Shown: positions 8,706 to 16,732 of the stretch, one piece after another
How positions within the stretch are numbered: position 1 is the first letter of the stretch
How the letters are laid out: the number at the start of each line of letters is the position of its first letter
NCBI RefSeq assembly: GCF_000718775.1
Contig: NZ_JOCB01000019.1
Coordinates: 1 to 64,000 of the forward strand
DNA length: 64,000 bases
Origin: Streptomyces sp. NRRL S-31
GTDB taxonomy: Bacteria > Actinomycetota > Actinomycetes > Streptomycetales > Streptomycetaceae
Direction: 5' to 3'
Program-made: the position numbers and the translations under genes
Notes under the pieces: model-generated
What the model saw: only the letters and a program-made list of their open reading frames with translations
Told to the model about the DNA's origin: nothing
Database searches by the model: none

Positions 8706-9112
8706 ATGCTGGCGTGCAGCATCCCTGAGTACCTCTCCGGCCCGCTCGGAGCGCACCGCGCGGTGCTGCGGCTCAAGGGCGGCCCCGGCGACGAGCTCCT
8801 GCAATTCGCCTGGGACGTCACCACCGCCGGCTTCGTCCAGGTCGAGGCGACCGGACGCGAAGAGGCGATGGCCGCCTACCCGTTCGGCGCCCGGATGTCC
8901 TTCCAGGACTACCTCGCCCTGATCACCGGCCGCCTGCAAGTGTGGGACGTGGCCGGCGGGGCCATGGAGTGCTGGCACATCGGCCGCCCGCTGAACAGCC
9001 TCGTCTGCGCCTTCTTCGGCATCTACGGCGAACACACCAGCGCCCCGACCTCGCCGCTCTGTCCTACGCCACCATGGCTGCCAGCATCACCGCCCCGGCG
9101 GGCGCCCGGTGA
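8706..9112 (+). pseudogene. Unrecognised protein, 5' truncated and frameshifted
   Basis: Protein-like sequence runs from about 8706 (CSIPEYLSGPLGAHRAVLRL onward) with a well-formed core (FPFGARM-like region, YLALITGRLQVWDVAGGAME). Near 9040 the frame shifts, and the continuation (RPDLAALSYATMAASITAPA) ends at TGA 9110-9112. The true N-terminus is lost where it joins the TetR stub. Its stop overlaps the next gene's GTG as GTGA, so the two were once a coupled pair. I do not recognise the family. Confidence 0.5.
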
Positions 9113-9997
9113 CCACCGCGCCGGCCACCGCCGCCGAGGCGCTGACGGGCCTGGCCCGCATCCGACCGGCCGGATGGCTCGCCACCCCGATGCCCACCGA
9201 CCCCCTCGACCTGCTCGTGCGCGCCCGCCGGGTGCTCGCCGCCGCCCACCCGGGCGTGAACGGCAGGTTCAGCATGCTCAGCGCCCGCTACACCGCCGCG
9301 GTGTTCGCGGTGCACCGGCCGCCGCCGGAGGGCTCGCGGTGCTCAAGTTCCACGCCGGTCCGGCCGCGTATGCCGGGCAGACGCTGGCGTACGCGCTGCT
9401 GGCCGGCACCGCTCCCGTCGCCCGGCTGTACGCAGAGGACGACGAGTCGCTGTCGCTGCTGCTGGAGTACCTGCCGGAGGCGGCCGACTGGGGCGGGCCG
9501 CGGATGCCCGCGGTCCTGGACGTTCGCGTCGCCGCCGACCACACCGCCTCTCTGCGGCTGCCCGCGAGGCCGCCGAGGCGATGGCCGGCTTCACCCTCGC
9601 CGTCCTCCTCGACGCCGCGGCCCCTGCCTGGATCGCCGACCCAGGACCGTACGGCGAGGTGCCGGCCACGCACGCGGACGCCTACGTCCCCGACCTGGTG
9701 CCGCTGGGCCACCTCGACCTCAACCCCGAGCACATGCGTCGGCGCTCGGACGGCGAGGTGGTGCTGCTCGACGTGGAGAGCGTGCGCCCGGACGTGACCG
9801 GGCTGATCGACCTGGTCACCCTGCCCGCCGTCCTGCGACACGCCGGACACCAGACCAGCCCGGACCAGGTGCTGGGCCTGTACCTGGACGCCGCCGCGGC
9901 CCGGGGCGCCACCTGGACGGCCCGCTCGTTGAAGGCCGCCCTCCGCGCGTACGCGGCGGCCACCGGCCTGGAGAGTCTGCACGGCCTGGACCAGTGA
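9109..9997 (+). pseudogene. Phosphotransferase (APH-like) with two frameshifts
   Basis: Three successive frames form one kinase-like protein. They are 9109 to about 9345 (TTAPATAAEALTGLARIRPA onward), about 9335-9565 (AVLKFHAGPAAYAGQTLAYA, LLLEYLPEAADWGG) and about 9565-9997 (EAMAGFTLAVLLDAAAPAW, then HLDLNPEHMRRRSDGEVVLL). The last segment resembles the catalytic loop and DxE region of aminoglycoside or choline kinases, with HxDxxxxH in place of the usual HxDxxxxN. Two indels inactivate it unless they are sequencing errors. Function and substrate are unknown. Confidence 0.55.
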
Positions 9998-10202
9998 ACG
10001 GGTCGCGCAGCTGGGTGATCCGCCGGCCCGGCTCGACGGTCAGCGGGCCGCGGTGGTGAAGTACGGCGGGCGACGAAGCCGCTGGCGCAGGTAGTCACCA
10101 CACGGGCGGGCTCATCGGGACGCCCGCCGGTGAACTGGCGAGGCTGGAGACCGTCTTCGGGAGACAACTGCCCTGCTCCTGCCCCCAGGGCGCAGAGCCA
10201 GG

Positions 10203-10490
10203 TCAGGTGGGGTTCAGTGGCGTGATGCCCGTACCTGCATACAGTTCGGGTTCCAGCGACAGGGGCGTGAGCGGCTCTCCCGCCTTCACCGCGTGCCAGG
10301 CGATCGCCGCGGCGTGTGCCACCGGCCAGTCCACCTTCACCCAGGTCATCGCGTCCACGGCGTGCGCGGCGGCGAAGGGCACGTTCTCCTCGAACCGCAG
10401 GGAGGCCGCGTGCCTGCCCGCGCCCGGGACCCGCCGTTCGGCGGCGAGGACGGACAAGGACGGGATGAGGACACGGCCGGTGCCGCGCGA
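10203..10490 (-). pseudogene. PIN-like protein remnant (3' part)
   Basis: About 95 residues on the minus strand (GRVLIPSLSVLAAERRVPGA, AHAVDAMTWVKVDWPVAHAA, ending ELYAGTGITPLNPT) resemble the C-terminal two-thirds of small PIN-type or PIN-like Streptomyces proteins. The N-terminal part with the first acidic residue is missing; upstream sequence in the frame is low-complexity. No antitoxin partner is visible. Confidence 0.4.
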
Positions 10491-10699
10491 GGCCCTACCG
10501 TCGGTAGAACTGCGGAGGCTGCGACTTGAGTGACACCGGGGACGAGGCGCGCTGTGAGGGATACGCACTGGCCCTGCGGGCCCGGGGACGACAGGTTGCC
10601 GATCGCCCGGTCATGTGCTTGTGGTGTCTGTGATCGGCTCGGCTGCGTGTGCGCCGTACGGGTGAGCGGTCGGGATCATGCGGCGCATGGCTCGGTGGG

Positions 10700-11174
10700 A
10701 CGTACTGCGTACCCGGGTCCGCGTCCAGCGCGCCCGGCTCCATGAGCTCATGCCGGGCCCGCTCGATGTCGGCCTCCAGCGAGGTCCGGTCGTGGGCGGC
10801 GACGGCGGCGATATCGCTTGGGTCGTCCAGGTCGACCGACCAGGTTGCGGCGATGAGCCCGGCTTCCACGATCACTGTCTCGGTCCGGCGCCGGATATCG
10901 CACGCCTCGCGCAGGCCGGCCGACCGCTGAGGTCCGCAGTCCGCGCACGGCAGGGCCTGACGCACCGCGTCGGCGGCGGCCGCGGCCGCACGCTCGGCCT
11001 CCGCCCCCTTCCGGGCAACCACACGGGCCGCATCACGGGGCGGACCTGCTGCTCGCGGGCCTGCTCCCGCCGCCACACGAATTGCTCCCCCTCAGCGGCC
11101 GCCCGCTCCCGCAGCCGCTCCTCGAGGACCCGGCGGCGCTCGCCCGCTCCCAGCGCGGCGGCGAGGCCGCTCAC
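10700..11174 (-). pseudogene. Plasmid-type zinc-ribbon/coiled-coil protein, fragment A
   Basis: Two minus-strand frames join. An upstream helical, charged part (AALGAGERRRVLEERLRERA) runs to about 11040. It continues after a frameshift as KGAEAERAAAAAADAVRQAL, then CADCGPQRSAGLREACDIRR, then AATWSVDLDDPSDIAAVAAH, fading near 10700. The CxxC plus single Cys suggests a degraded zinc ribbon. From memory, this family occurs in integrative plasmids (SLP1/pSAM2-like) of Streptomyces. A second fragment of what looks like the same family lies at 13977-14515. Confidence 0.5.
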
Positions 11175-11259
11175 CTGAATCAGGTGACACGGAAGGTTCA
11201 TGGTTGACGCCTGACGGCGCCGCGACAAAACAGAAGTCCGACCCCGGTCGCGTGACGAA

Positions 11260-11560
11260 GTCCCGGCCGGGAAGATCGTGGCGGAGTCCGCCTTCGGCTG
11301 CTGGGTGAACCTGCTCGACAAAGACGGCACCCGCGGCGACGGCCCGTACCAAGAACGTCGACTACGACTCCACCCTGTGGCGCAAGGCCCTCCACAAGGC
11401 GTTCGCGAACAGCGGCGGCAAGCGGACCACCGTGTTCACCACCGCCAGTCATGTCCGCTCCCTCCGCAACCGCTCCGCCCACCACGAACCGCTGATCAAC
11501 GGCGTCCCCCTCCCGGGCCGGACCGACCGCCGCGGCCGGACCCGCCGGCTCAACCAGACC
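11260..11560 (+). pseudogene. Abi-like (HEPN) protein remnant with frameshift
   Basis: The plus strand reads GKIVAESAFGCWVNLLDKDG, then after a one-base shift near 11345 KNVDYDSTLWRKALHKAFAN and VRSLRNRSAHHEPLINGVPL. The pattern G-x-I-V-A-E...LW...LRNRxAHHEP matches the central part of Abi-like HEPN proteins, where RN(R)xxHHE forms the RNase-type catalytic motif. The motif itself is intact, but the N-terminus and C-terminus are gone. Confidence 0.55.
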
Positions 11561-11781
11561 GTCTCGTCGCCGGGCCCGGCCGAGGCGACGAAGGCGATGT
11601 GCGGGCAGCCGCGTAGCGCGAGGGCGATACGAACGGCGTCGTGCTCGGCGTCGAGCAGCGGGCCTCTGTCGTAGTCGATGGGTGAGCCGAAGCTCGGTAG
11701 TTGTCACCGGCAGAGCCGGATGACGTGGCGAATGAGACTTAATGCGGCAGCGTGGTGGTCACCGATAAGGCAGACGGCTTG

Positions 11782-12420
11782 TCACACATGCTCATCCCGC
11801 AGCCTTTCTCTCACCAGTCCGGACACCAGCGGCTGAGAGGTGCGCGGCCGGAGACGTTCTCCCTGGGGCCCGAACAAGATCAGATACTCGACCGGTCCGG
11901 CGGATCCGGCGTTCGCGACTCCGTGGGGGACGCGGGTGTCGAACTCGGCGACGTCCCCGGCAGTCAGAACGAGGTTCCGCTCACCGAGTGCGAGCCACAG
12001 CCGCCCGTACAGGACGCACAGCCACTCGTAGCCCTGATGGGAGACCTGACCGGGCCGCGCGGGCGGCCCTTCACCGGCAGGCAGGACATGCTTGTGGGCG
12101 TGCAGGCCGCCGACGTACCGGGTGAGCGGCAGTACCACCTTGCCGTCGCCGAAGCTCAGCGGCGCCGAGGCGCGCGGCTCGGCCACGGGAGCGGTTGCGG
12201 TACCGGCCAACTCGTCCAGTGAGACGCCGTACTCCTTCGCCAGCCGCAGCACCACCTCCAGGGTGGGTTTGCGCCGGCCGGTCTCGATCCGCGACAGCGT
12301 GCTCGATGAAATGCCGGTCGCACAACTGATACCGGCGAGCGTGGCGCCGTGCTGCTCGCGCGCGGCTCGGAGCCTGGGCCCCATCGCCGCCAACGTGCCG
12401 TCCACCCCGTCGACTGCCAC
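11782..12420 (-). CDS. XRE-family regulator with C-terminal cupin domain
   Basis: Regulator of 212 residues. An N-terminal XRE helix-turn-helix (LRAAREQHGATLAGISCATG, then SSSTLSRIETGRRKPTLEVV) joins a C-terminal cupin barrel (YEWLCVLYGRLWLALGERNL, VLTAGDVAEFDTRVPHGVAN). This is the common 'helix-turn-helix plus cupin' sensor for small molecules. The GTG at 12420 is chosen because GAGGGA lies 8 bases upstream and nothing before it looks like protein. It is divergent from an epoxide-hydrolase gene, with a perfect palindrome in the shared promoter. It therefore probably controls both genes (inference). Confidence 0.9.
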   Translation of the reverse strand: MAVDGVDGTLAAMGPRLRAAREQHGATLAGISCATGISSSTLSRIETGRRKPTLEVVLRLAKEYGVSLDELAGTATAPVAEPRASAPLSFGDGKVVLPLTRYVGGLHAHKHVLPAGEGPPARPGQVSHQGYEWLCVLYGRLWLALGERNLVLTAGDVAEFDTRVPHGVANAGSAGPVEYLILFGPQGERLRPRTSQPLVSGLVRERLRDEHV

Positions 12421-12468
12421 CGTGACCGTTCCCTCCGACCTCGCCGCTGCACCGTCCGTCCTGCGAGT

Positions 12469-12483
12469 TTGCCAGGGTGGCAA
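12469..12483. promoter_or_regulatory. Perfect palindrome TTGCCAGGGTGGCAA
   Basis: The 6-bp arms TTGCCA/TGGCAA surround GGG. The site lies 49 bp from the XRE start and 78 bp from the hydrolase ATG, so it is a likely XRE operator for the divergent pair. Confidence 0.6.
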
Positions 12484-12560
12484 GGCTGATCGCGTCGGGC
12501 GGGCGCCACGCCGCATGATCGATGGACAGCCGCGTCCGCCCACGAACCGAGGAGAAGCCC

Positions 12561-13547
12561 ATGCGATCCGATCCGACCACCGCGCTCCGCCACCGAACCG
12601 TCGAGGCCCCGGCCGGACGCCTGCACCTGGTCGAGCAGGGCACCGGTCCGCTGGTCCTCCTCGTGCACGGCTTCCCCGAGTCCTGGTACTCCTGGCGCCG
12701 CCAGCTCCCGGCCCTCGCCGCGGCCGGGTACCGGACAGTGGCGATCGACGTACGCGGCTACGGCCGCTCCTCCAAGCCCGCCGCGACCGACGCCTACCGA
12801 ATGCTCGACCTGGTGGAGGACAACGTCGCCGTCGTGCGCGCCCTCGGCGAGGAGAGCGCGGTGATCATCGGCCACGACTGGGGCTCCAACATCGCCGCCG
12901 CCTCCGCCCTCCTCCACCCTGAGATCGTCCGCGCCGTCGGCCTGCTGAGCGTCCCCTACGCGCCGCCCGGCGGCCCCCGCCCCAGCGACATCTTCGGCCA
13001 GATGGGCGGCCCTGAGCAGGAGTTCTACGTCTCCTACTTCCAGGAGCCCGGCCGTGCCGAGGCGGAGATCGAGCCCGACGTCCGGAGCTGGCTCGCGGGC
13101 TTCTACGCGGCCCTGTCCGCTGACACCATGCCCGCCGAGGGCGAGCCCGACCCGCAGTTCGTCACCCGGGGCGGCCGGCTGCGCGACCGTTTTCCCGCCG
13201 GTCCGCTCCCGGCCTGGCTGAGCGAGGAGGACCTCGACGTCTACGCCGGGGAGTTCGAGCGCACCGGCCTGACCGGTGCCCTCAACCGCTATCGCAACAT
13301 GGATCGCGACTGGGAAGACCTCGCCCCGCACCGCGGAGCCCCGATCAAGCAGCCATCCCTGTTCATCGGCGGCGCCCTGGACGCCTCCACCACCTGGATG
13401 GCCGACGCCATCGACGCCTACCCCACCACTCTCCCCCGTCTGTCGGCCTCCCACCTCCTGGACGGCGGCGGCCACTGGATCCAGCAGGAACGCCCCGACG
13501 AGGTCAACAGCCTGCTGACCGACTGGCTCGCCACCATCCACGACTGA
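12561..13547 (+). CDS. Epoxide hydrolase-type alpha/beta hydrolase
   Basis: Alpha/beta hydrolase of 328 residues close to soluble epoxide hydrolases. It has the oxyanion motif HGFPE (residues 36-40), the nucleophile Asp106 in VIIGHDWGSN, the cap region with the substrate-holding Tyr residues, and the catalytic His near the end (LLDGGGHWIQQERPDEVN). An Asp at the nucleophile position separates epoxide hydrolases and dehalogenases from esterases. The ATG at 12561 has GAGGAGAAG just upstream. It is divergent from the XRE-cupin regulator, suggesting induction by the hydrolase substrate or a related compound. Confidence 0.92.
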   Translation: MRSDPTTALRHRTVEAPAGRLHLVEQGTGPLVLLVHGFPESWYSWRRQLPALAAAGYRTVAIDVRGYGRSSKPAATDAYRMLDLVEDNVAVVRALGEESAVIIGHDWGSNIAAASALLHPEIVRAVGLLSVPYAPPGGPRPSDIFGQMGGPEQEFYVSYFQEPGRAEAEIEPDVRSWLAGFYAALSADTMPAEGEPDPQFVTRGGRLRDRFPAGPLPAWLSEEDLDVYAGEFERTGLTGALNRYRNMDRDWEDLAPHRGAPIKQPSLFIGGALDASTTWMADAIDAYPTTLPRLSASHLLDGGGHWIQQERPDEVNSLLTDWLATIHD

Positions 13548-13708
13548 ACCAGGCGGGCCACCTGGACAGCCGGGCGGTACGTTTCGGATGGACCAAACCG
13601 AGGACCGGCGCTCCTCCGGAACCCATCCCGCCGCGGTGACAGCTCCACGCACGTGCGGTGCTGCGCCGACAGCTCCACCGGGATCATCCGCGCCCTGCGG
13701 GCCCGAAG

Positions 13709-13779
13709 ACAACCCCCGCGCCCGCGGGGGTGGCTCGCGTTCGGTGTGCCGTCGTCCCCGCGCCCGCGGAGGTAGCTTC
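13709..13779. repeat. Two CRISPR-like (type I-E-type) palindromic repeats, degenerate
   Basis: Two related about 29-bp units lie 42 bp apart. Both carry CCCCGCGCCCGCGG and then GGTGGCT (first) or GGTAGCT (second). The core and the downstream GGTGGxTC resemble actinobacterial type I-E CRISPR repeats. The intervening sequence is only about 13 bp, far below a normal spacer, and no cas gene is nearby. It may be a collapsed array or simply two terminator-like hairpins. Confidence 0.3.
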
Positions 13780-13872
13780 TCCGCCTGGTCCAGGGCGCCG
13801 ACGGAACTCGGACTCGCAGAGCGCCTGTATTCGCCGCATCGCTCCTCCCGACAGTGGCGAGGGGACCGGCCT

Positions 13873-13980
13873 TCATGGACGCGGGTGCAGGATGTGCGGG
13901 GCGCCGCCGTTCTTCTTCGCCGCCTCCCTGGCCGCGACCAGGTTTTGGCGTGCGAGGTCGACGCCGTTCAGCCCGGTCAT
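13873..13980 (-). pseudogene. DciA-like (DUF721) N-terminal fragment
   Basis: Thirty-five residues starting MTGLNGVDLARQNLVAAREA, then AKKNG, match the start of DciA-like DUF721 proteins carried by Streptomyces integrative plasmids (GVDLARxALxAAREAAKKNG). The rest is missing. Its ATG overlaps the previous stop as ATGA, the coupling expected in such plasmid operons. Confidence 0.5.
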
Positions 13981-14515
13981 GCAATCACCGTCCCGGCCGT
14001 GTCGCCGTCCGGCGGGCACGCGGCGAGCTCGGGCAGCCGGTCCGTCCACGGCGCGGACCCGGTCTGCTCGGTGCGGGCGACGACCTGCTCGCGCAGCCGC
14101 TCCAGCCGCGCCGCCGGCAAGCACCGCCCGGTACGCTCCCGGGCGGTGTCGGCGGCCTTCGTCGCGGCGGCGACGGCGTCCGCGACGGTCGGGTGGTGCC
14201 GGAGCCAGGGGCGGCCCTGCCGGGCCTTGTACGCCCGCCGGGCCTCGGCCTCGGCCTCCTCGGTAATACGGCGTTCAGTTTCCTGAGCGCCGTTGCCTCA
14301 ACCGGTCAGCGGCGGGCTCTGGTGGAAGGGGTGCTACGCCTCGCAGGGGCTCTCCTCGGTTTCCCCCCGCCGTCGGCGCTCGGCCTGGTGTCGTGCCGGG
14401 CGGCAGCCGGGGCCCGGTGCCGCTCACGCTCGGCCCGCTCCAGCCGCCATGCGGCCCGTCGGCCCCGGCCCCACGCACGCCGCTCCCGGCGGAACTTCTT
14501 CGACCGCTCCGTCAC
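13977..14515 (-). pseudogene. Plasmid-type protein, fragment B (Arg-rich N-terminus and C-terminus)
   Basis: From 14515 the frame opens MTERSKKFRRERRAWGRGRR with an Arg-rich helical start. Sense is lost around 14300 and resumes in another frame at ETERRITEEAEAEARRAYKA, then ADAVAAATKAADTARERTGR, then APWTDRLPELAACPPDGDTA, stopping at 13977. I associate these segments with the same plasmid family as 10700-11174, here holding the ends that are missing there. An internal deletion or frameshift inactivates it. Confidence 0.45.
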
Positions 14516-14540
14516 CTACGGCGGCCTGCCCCTGCGCCAC

Positions 14541-15065
14541 CTACTCCTCCCGGCTGCTCCAGTAGTGGGCGGTCGTGCTGGTCTGCTTGACCACGAGGGC
14601 GTCGCCTCGGGGTTCGGTCCACAGCTGGATCAGGTACTCCTCGGCCGGTTCGTCTTCTTCTCGTGGGTCGCCGTCGTCACGGTGCCGCCCGTACACGCGT
14701 AGCCGGTAGTCGCCGGGGGTGGGGATCGCCAGCTGTTGCGCCAGGTCGTCGCTGTCGCCGGCCGTGCCGAAGTCGATCATCGTCGATCGCCACATGACGG
14801 GCACCTCGGCGATGTCCTGCCAGTCGTCGGTGTCGCCCAGCGGGGGGATGGTGCTCCACAGCTCGACGGCGACGTGGACCAGGCCGATCTCTTGTCCGGT
14901 CAGGATGCGGGCACCGTCGCCGTCGGGGTCGGCGGCGACCAGTCCGCCGATCCACCGGTCGGGTTCGAACTCGGTGGTGCCGGCCTCGCCGACGAGGTCG
15001 ACGGTGGTGGCGTCCACGTGCACGTGGCCGCACTCCTGCCGCAGGATGCCACTGGTCATACGCAT
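14541..15065 (-). CDS. Hypothetical protein
   Basis: Intact reading frame of about 174 residues with an acidic, soluble composition and no membrane segment. It opens MRMTSGILRQECGHVHVDAT and ends YLIQLWTEPRGDALVVKQTS plus a short tail. The beta-rich pattern and the late GDYRLRVYGRHRDD stretch suggest a small all-beta domain. AAAGGA lies 5 bases before the ATG at 15065. I do not recognise the family. It sits between plasmid debris and the secreted nuclease gene on the same strand, separated from the latter by a strong hairpin. Confidence 0.7.
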   Translation of the reverse strand: MRMTSGILRQECGHVHVDATTVDLVGEAGTTEFEPDRWIGGLVAADPDGDGARILTGQEIGLVHVAVELWSTIPPLGDTDDWQDIAEVPVMWRSTMIDFGTAGDSDDLAQQLAIPTPGDYRLRVYGRHRDDGDPREEDEPAEEYLIQLWTEPRGDALVVKQTSTTAHYWSSREE

Positions 15066-15089
15066 AGTCCTTTCGCCATACGATCGCGG

Positions 15090-15120
15090 GCCTGTCACTC
15101 CGGATGACGGAGTGACAGGC
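15090..15120 (-). terminator. Perfect 13-bp hairpin terminator
   Basis: GCCTGTCACTCCG and CGGAGTGACAGGC pair exactly around the loop GATGA. It is placed 28 bp after the end of the minus-strand nuclease gene and 25 bp before the next start, so it likely isolates the two transcripts. Confidence 0.75.
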
Positions 15121-15147
15121 CGCGTGTTCCTCTCGTGGTGCCGGGGG

Positions 15148-16293
15148 TCAGTCGCTGCCGCAGCCGACCGGCCCGCGCAGAGCCGGAGGAGCCACCGCCG
15201 TTGCGGACGGCTTGTTGATCACCTGTACCTGGAAGGCGTCATTCTCCAGGGTGCGCATCCCATTGAGGAACGCCTTGCGCAGCGACCCCTCCTTGCTGTT
15301 GTCGTCCCGGTCCAGGAAGTGGCAGGAGTAGTCGCTGTTCCTGGACGCGCCTTCGTAGGTCTGCGCGAAGGGGAACTCGTCACAGGTCAGGTCAGGTCGG
15401 CCCGGCGGGCGTGGCACGTCACGACCGCATGCCGTACGCCGATTGTCCCGCTGCAACGTCTGGTTGAACGTCCGGTGCAGATTCCATCCCGCCTTGGGCA
15501 CACCCCACGGATGCTTGAGGTGGCGCTGCGCCCAGTCGACGTGCCAGGCCACCGCGTCCACGTCGGGGTCGGTGACGTCCAGCTGCCAGATCGCCGGAAC
15601 GTCCGGATAGACGCAGCCGCCGTAACGGGCATCGGTGATCCGGCGGGTGTTGTCGCAGCGCGGCCTGAACACGTCGCCCAAGTAGGCCGATCCGTCGTCG
15701 AACCCCGGCGCCTTGAACCTGCCGTAGGGGACGATGCTGTCGCTGACCAGGTCCCGCCCAGGTGACGACATCCGGAACGTGAACGTGTGCGTCGTGTACG
15801 GGAACAACACCTGGGTGGCCGCGCCGACCGGGGTGGCGGTGGCGTGGCTGGTGGCCAGCTCGATCGTTCCGGACACCGCCCATGCCTCGGGCCGGGACGG
15901 GTTCGTCAGTCGCAGGGCGACCTTCTGCGTCCACTCGTAGCGGTTGCGCGGGTCCAGCTTGGCGGTCGCCTTGCTGTACAAGGTCGCGGACCCCGATGGC
16001 TGGCCGTTCGTCAGGAACTGCACGGGAATACGCCAGTTGCTGCACGAAGACAGCCGGTCGTGGTTCGTGGTGTTGACGCCGCAGTTCACGGCGCGCAGGC
16101 CGGGGTCACGACTGACATCCTGCCTGTTCAGGTTGTGGATCTTCTGCGGCTTCCCGAGCACGATCCGCTTGCCGGATTCCTGGCCGGGGGCGGGTTGATG
16201 ATTGTCGGCGTGGGCCGGTCCGGTCAGGGTGACCGGGATCAGGATGGCCGCGCCGATCACGGCCAGGATCCCCAGTGGTGTTCTTCTGGTCAT
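15148..16293 (-). CDS. Secreted NucA/NucB-type deoxyribonuclease
   Basis: Protein of 381 residues with a Sec signal peptide (MTRRTPLGILAVIGAAILIP, cleaved after the AHA of TGPAHA). A long beta-rich middle (about residues 60-280) precedes a C-terminal NucA/NucB nuclease domain with the diagnostic TCDEFPFAQTYEGASRNSDY and then GMRTLENDAFQVQV. NucB-type enzymes are secreted, metal-dependent DNases. The cysteines throughout fit an extracellular, disulfide-bonded protein. GGAAGGAAG precedes the ATG. It is divergent from a SUKH-like immunity gene, an interesting pairing given that SUKH proteins often neutralise nuclease toxins. Confidence 0.85.
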   Translation of the reverse strand: MTRRTPLGILAVIGAAILIPVTLTGPAHADNHQPAPGQESGKRIVLGKPQKIHNLNRQDVSRDPGLRAVNCGVNTTNHDRLSSCSNWRIPVQFLTNGQPSGSATLYSKATAKLDPRNRYEWTQKVALRLTNPSRPEAWAVSGTIELATSHATATPVGAATQVLFPYTTHTFTFRMSSPGRDLVSDSIVPYGRFKAPGFDDGSAYLGDVFRPRCDNTRRITDARYGGCVYPDVPAIWQLDVTDPDVDAVAWHVDWAQRHLKHPWGVPKAGWNLHRTFNQTLQRDNRRTACGRDVPRPPGRPDLTCDEFPFAQTYEGASRNSDYSCHFLDRDDNSKEGSLRKAFLNGMRTLENDAFQVQVINKPSATAVAPPALRGPVGCGSD

Positions 16294-16732
16294 GCGGGCG
16301 TTGCTTCCTTCCCAGGCGGTTGGACGCGAACCCCGCCAGCCGATCAGCAGGCCACCCGCAGGTCAACACTTTGACGACCAACTTGCCGCAATCAGCCCAT
16401 AGTTGACACACGCTACACAGATACGGAGGCCGGTCCTACGCCCGGATTCCGCCGGGGATCAGGCGCCATGAGCGCATGCCCACAACGATCAGCGCCTCGG
16501 AGTTCGCTGCTCAGCCGTGGGTGACGGCAGACCGTCGGCCGCCACACGACGGCCTGGAGGCGAGCGGCTTCTGCTGCTTCCTCGTGTGCGACGTCGTCGG
16601 CGTGGCAGTTCAGGCACAGTGACGGGCCTCCGGCCGTCCAAGCGCCGCCACGCCAGTCCGCCGGCCGCGCTCGATGCGCGCTTTGACACCGGGCAGCACG
16701 ACCGCATCACCGCCGGCTGGCAGCATGGCCGC
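16294..16732. other. Divergent promoter region
   Basis: There is no credible gene in this 440-bp gap between the nuclease (minus) and the SUKH gene (plus). It contains a locally AT-rich stretch (about 16370-16425, including TTTGACGACCAACTTG and TAGTTGACACACGCTACACAG). TTGACA followed after about 17 bases by TACACAG-like sequence is a plausible sigma-70-type promoter near 16403, in plus orientation. Confidence 0.4.

Noticed and set aside
8395..9035. Minus-strand open frames over the TetR operators
   Set aside because: No family-like sequence; they overlap operators and the plus-strand remnants.
11602..11660. Short minus-strand protein-like run (LLDAEHDAVRIALALRGCPH)
   Set aside because: Looks like a trace of a gene but has no start, no end and no family I can name.
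13800..13860. Possible tRNA 3' half or attachment site around GCGAGTCCGAGTTCCGTCGG on the minus strand
   Set aside because: The T-arm bases do not pair and no acceptor partner or CCA context is found, so a tRNA or att site is not supported.
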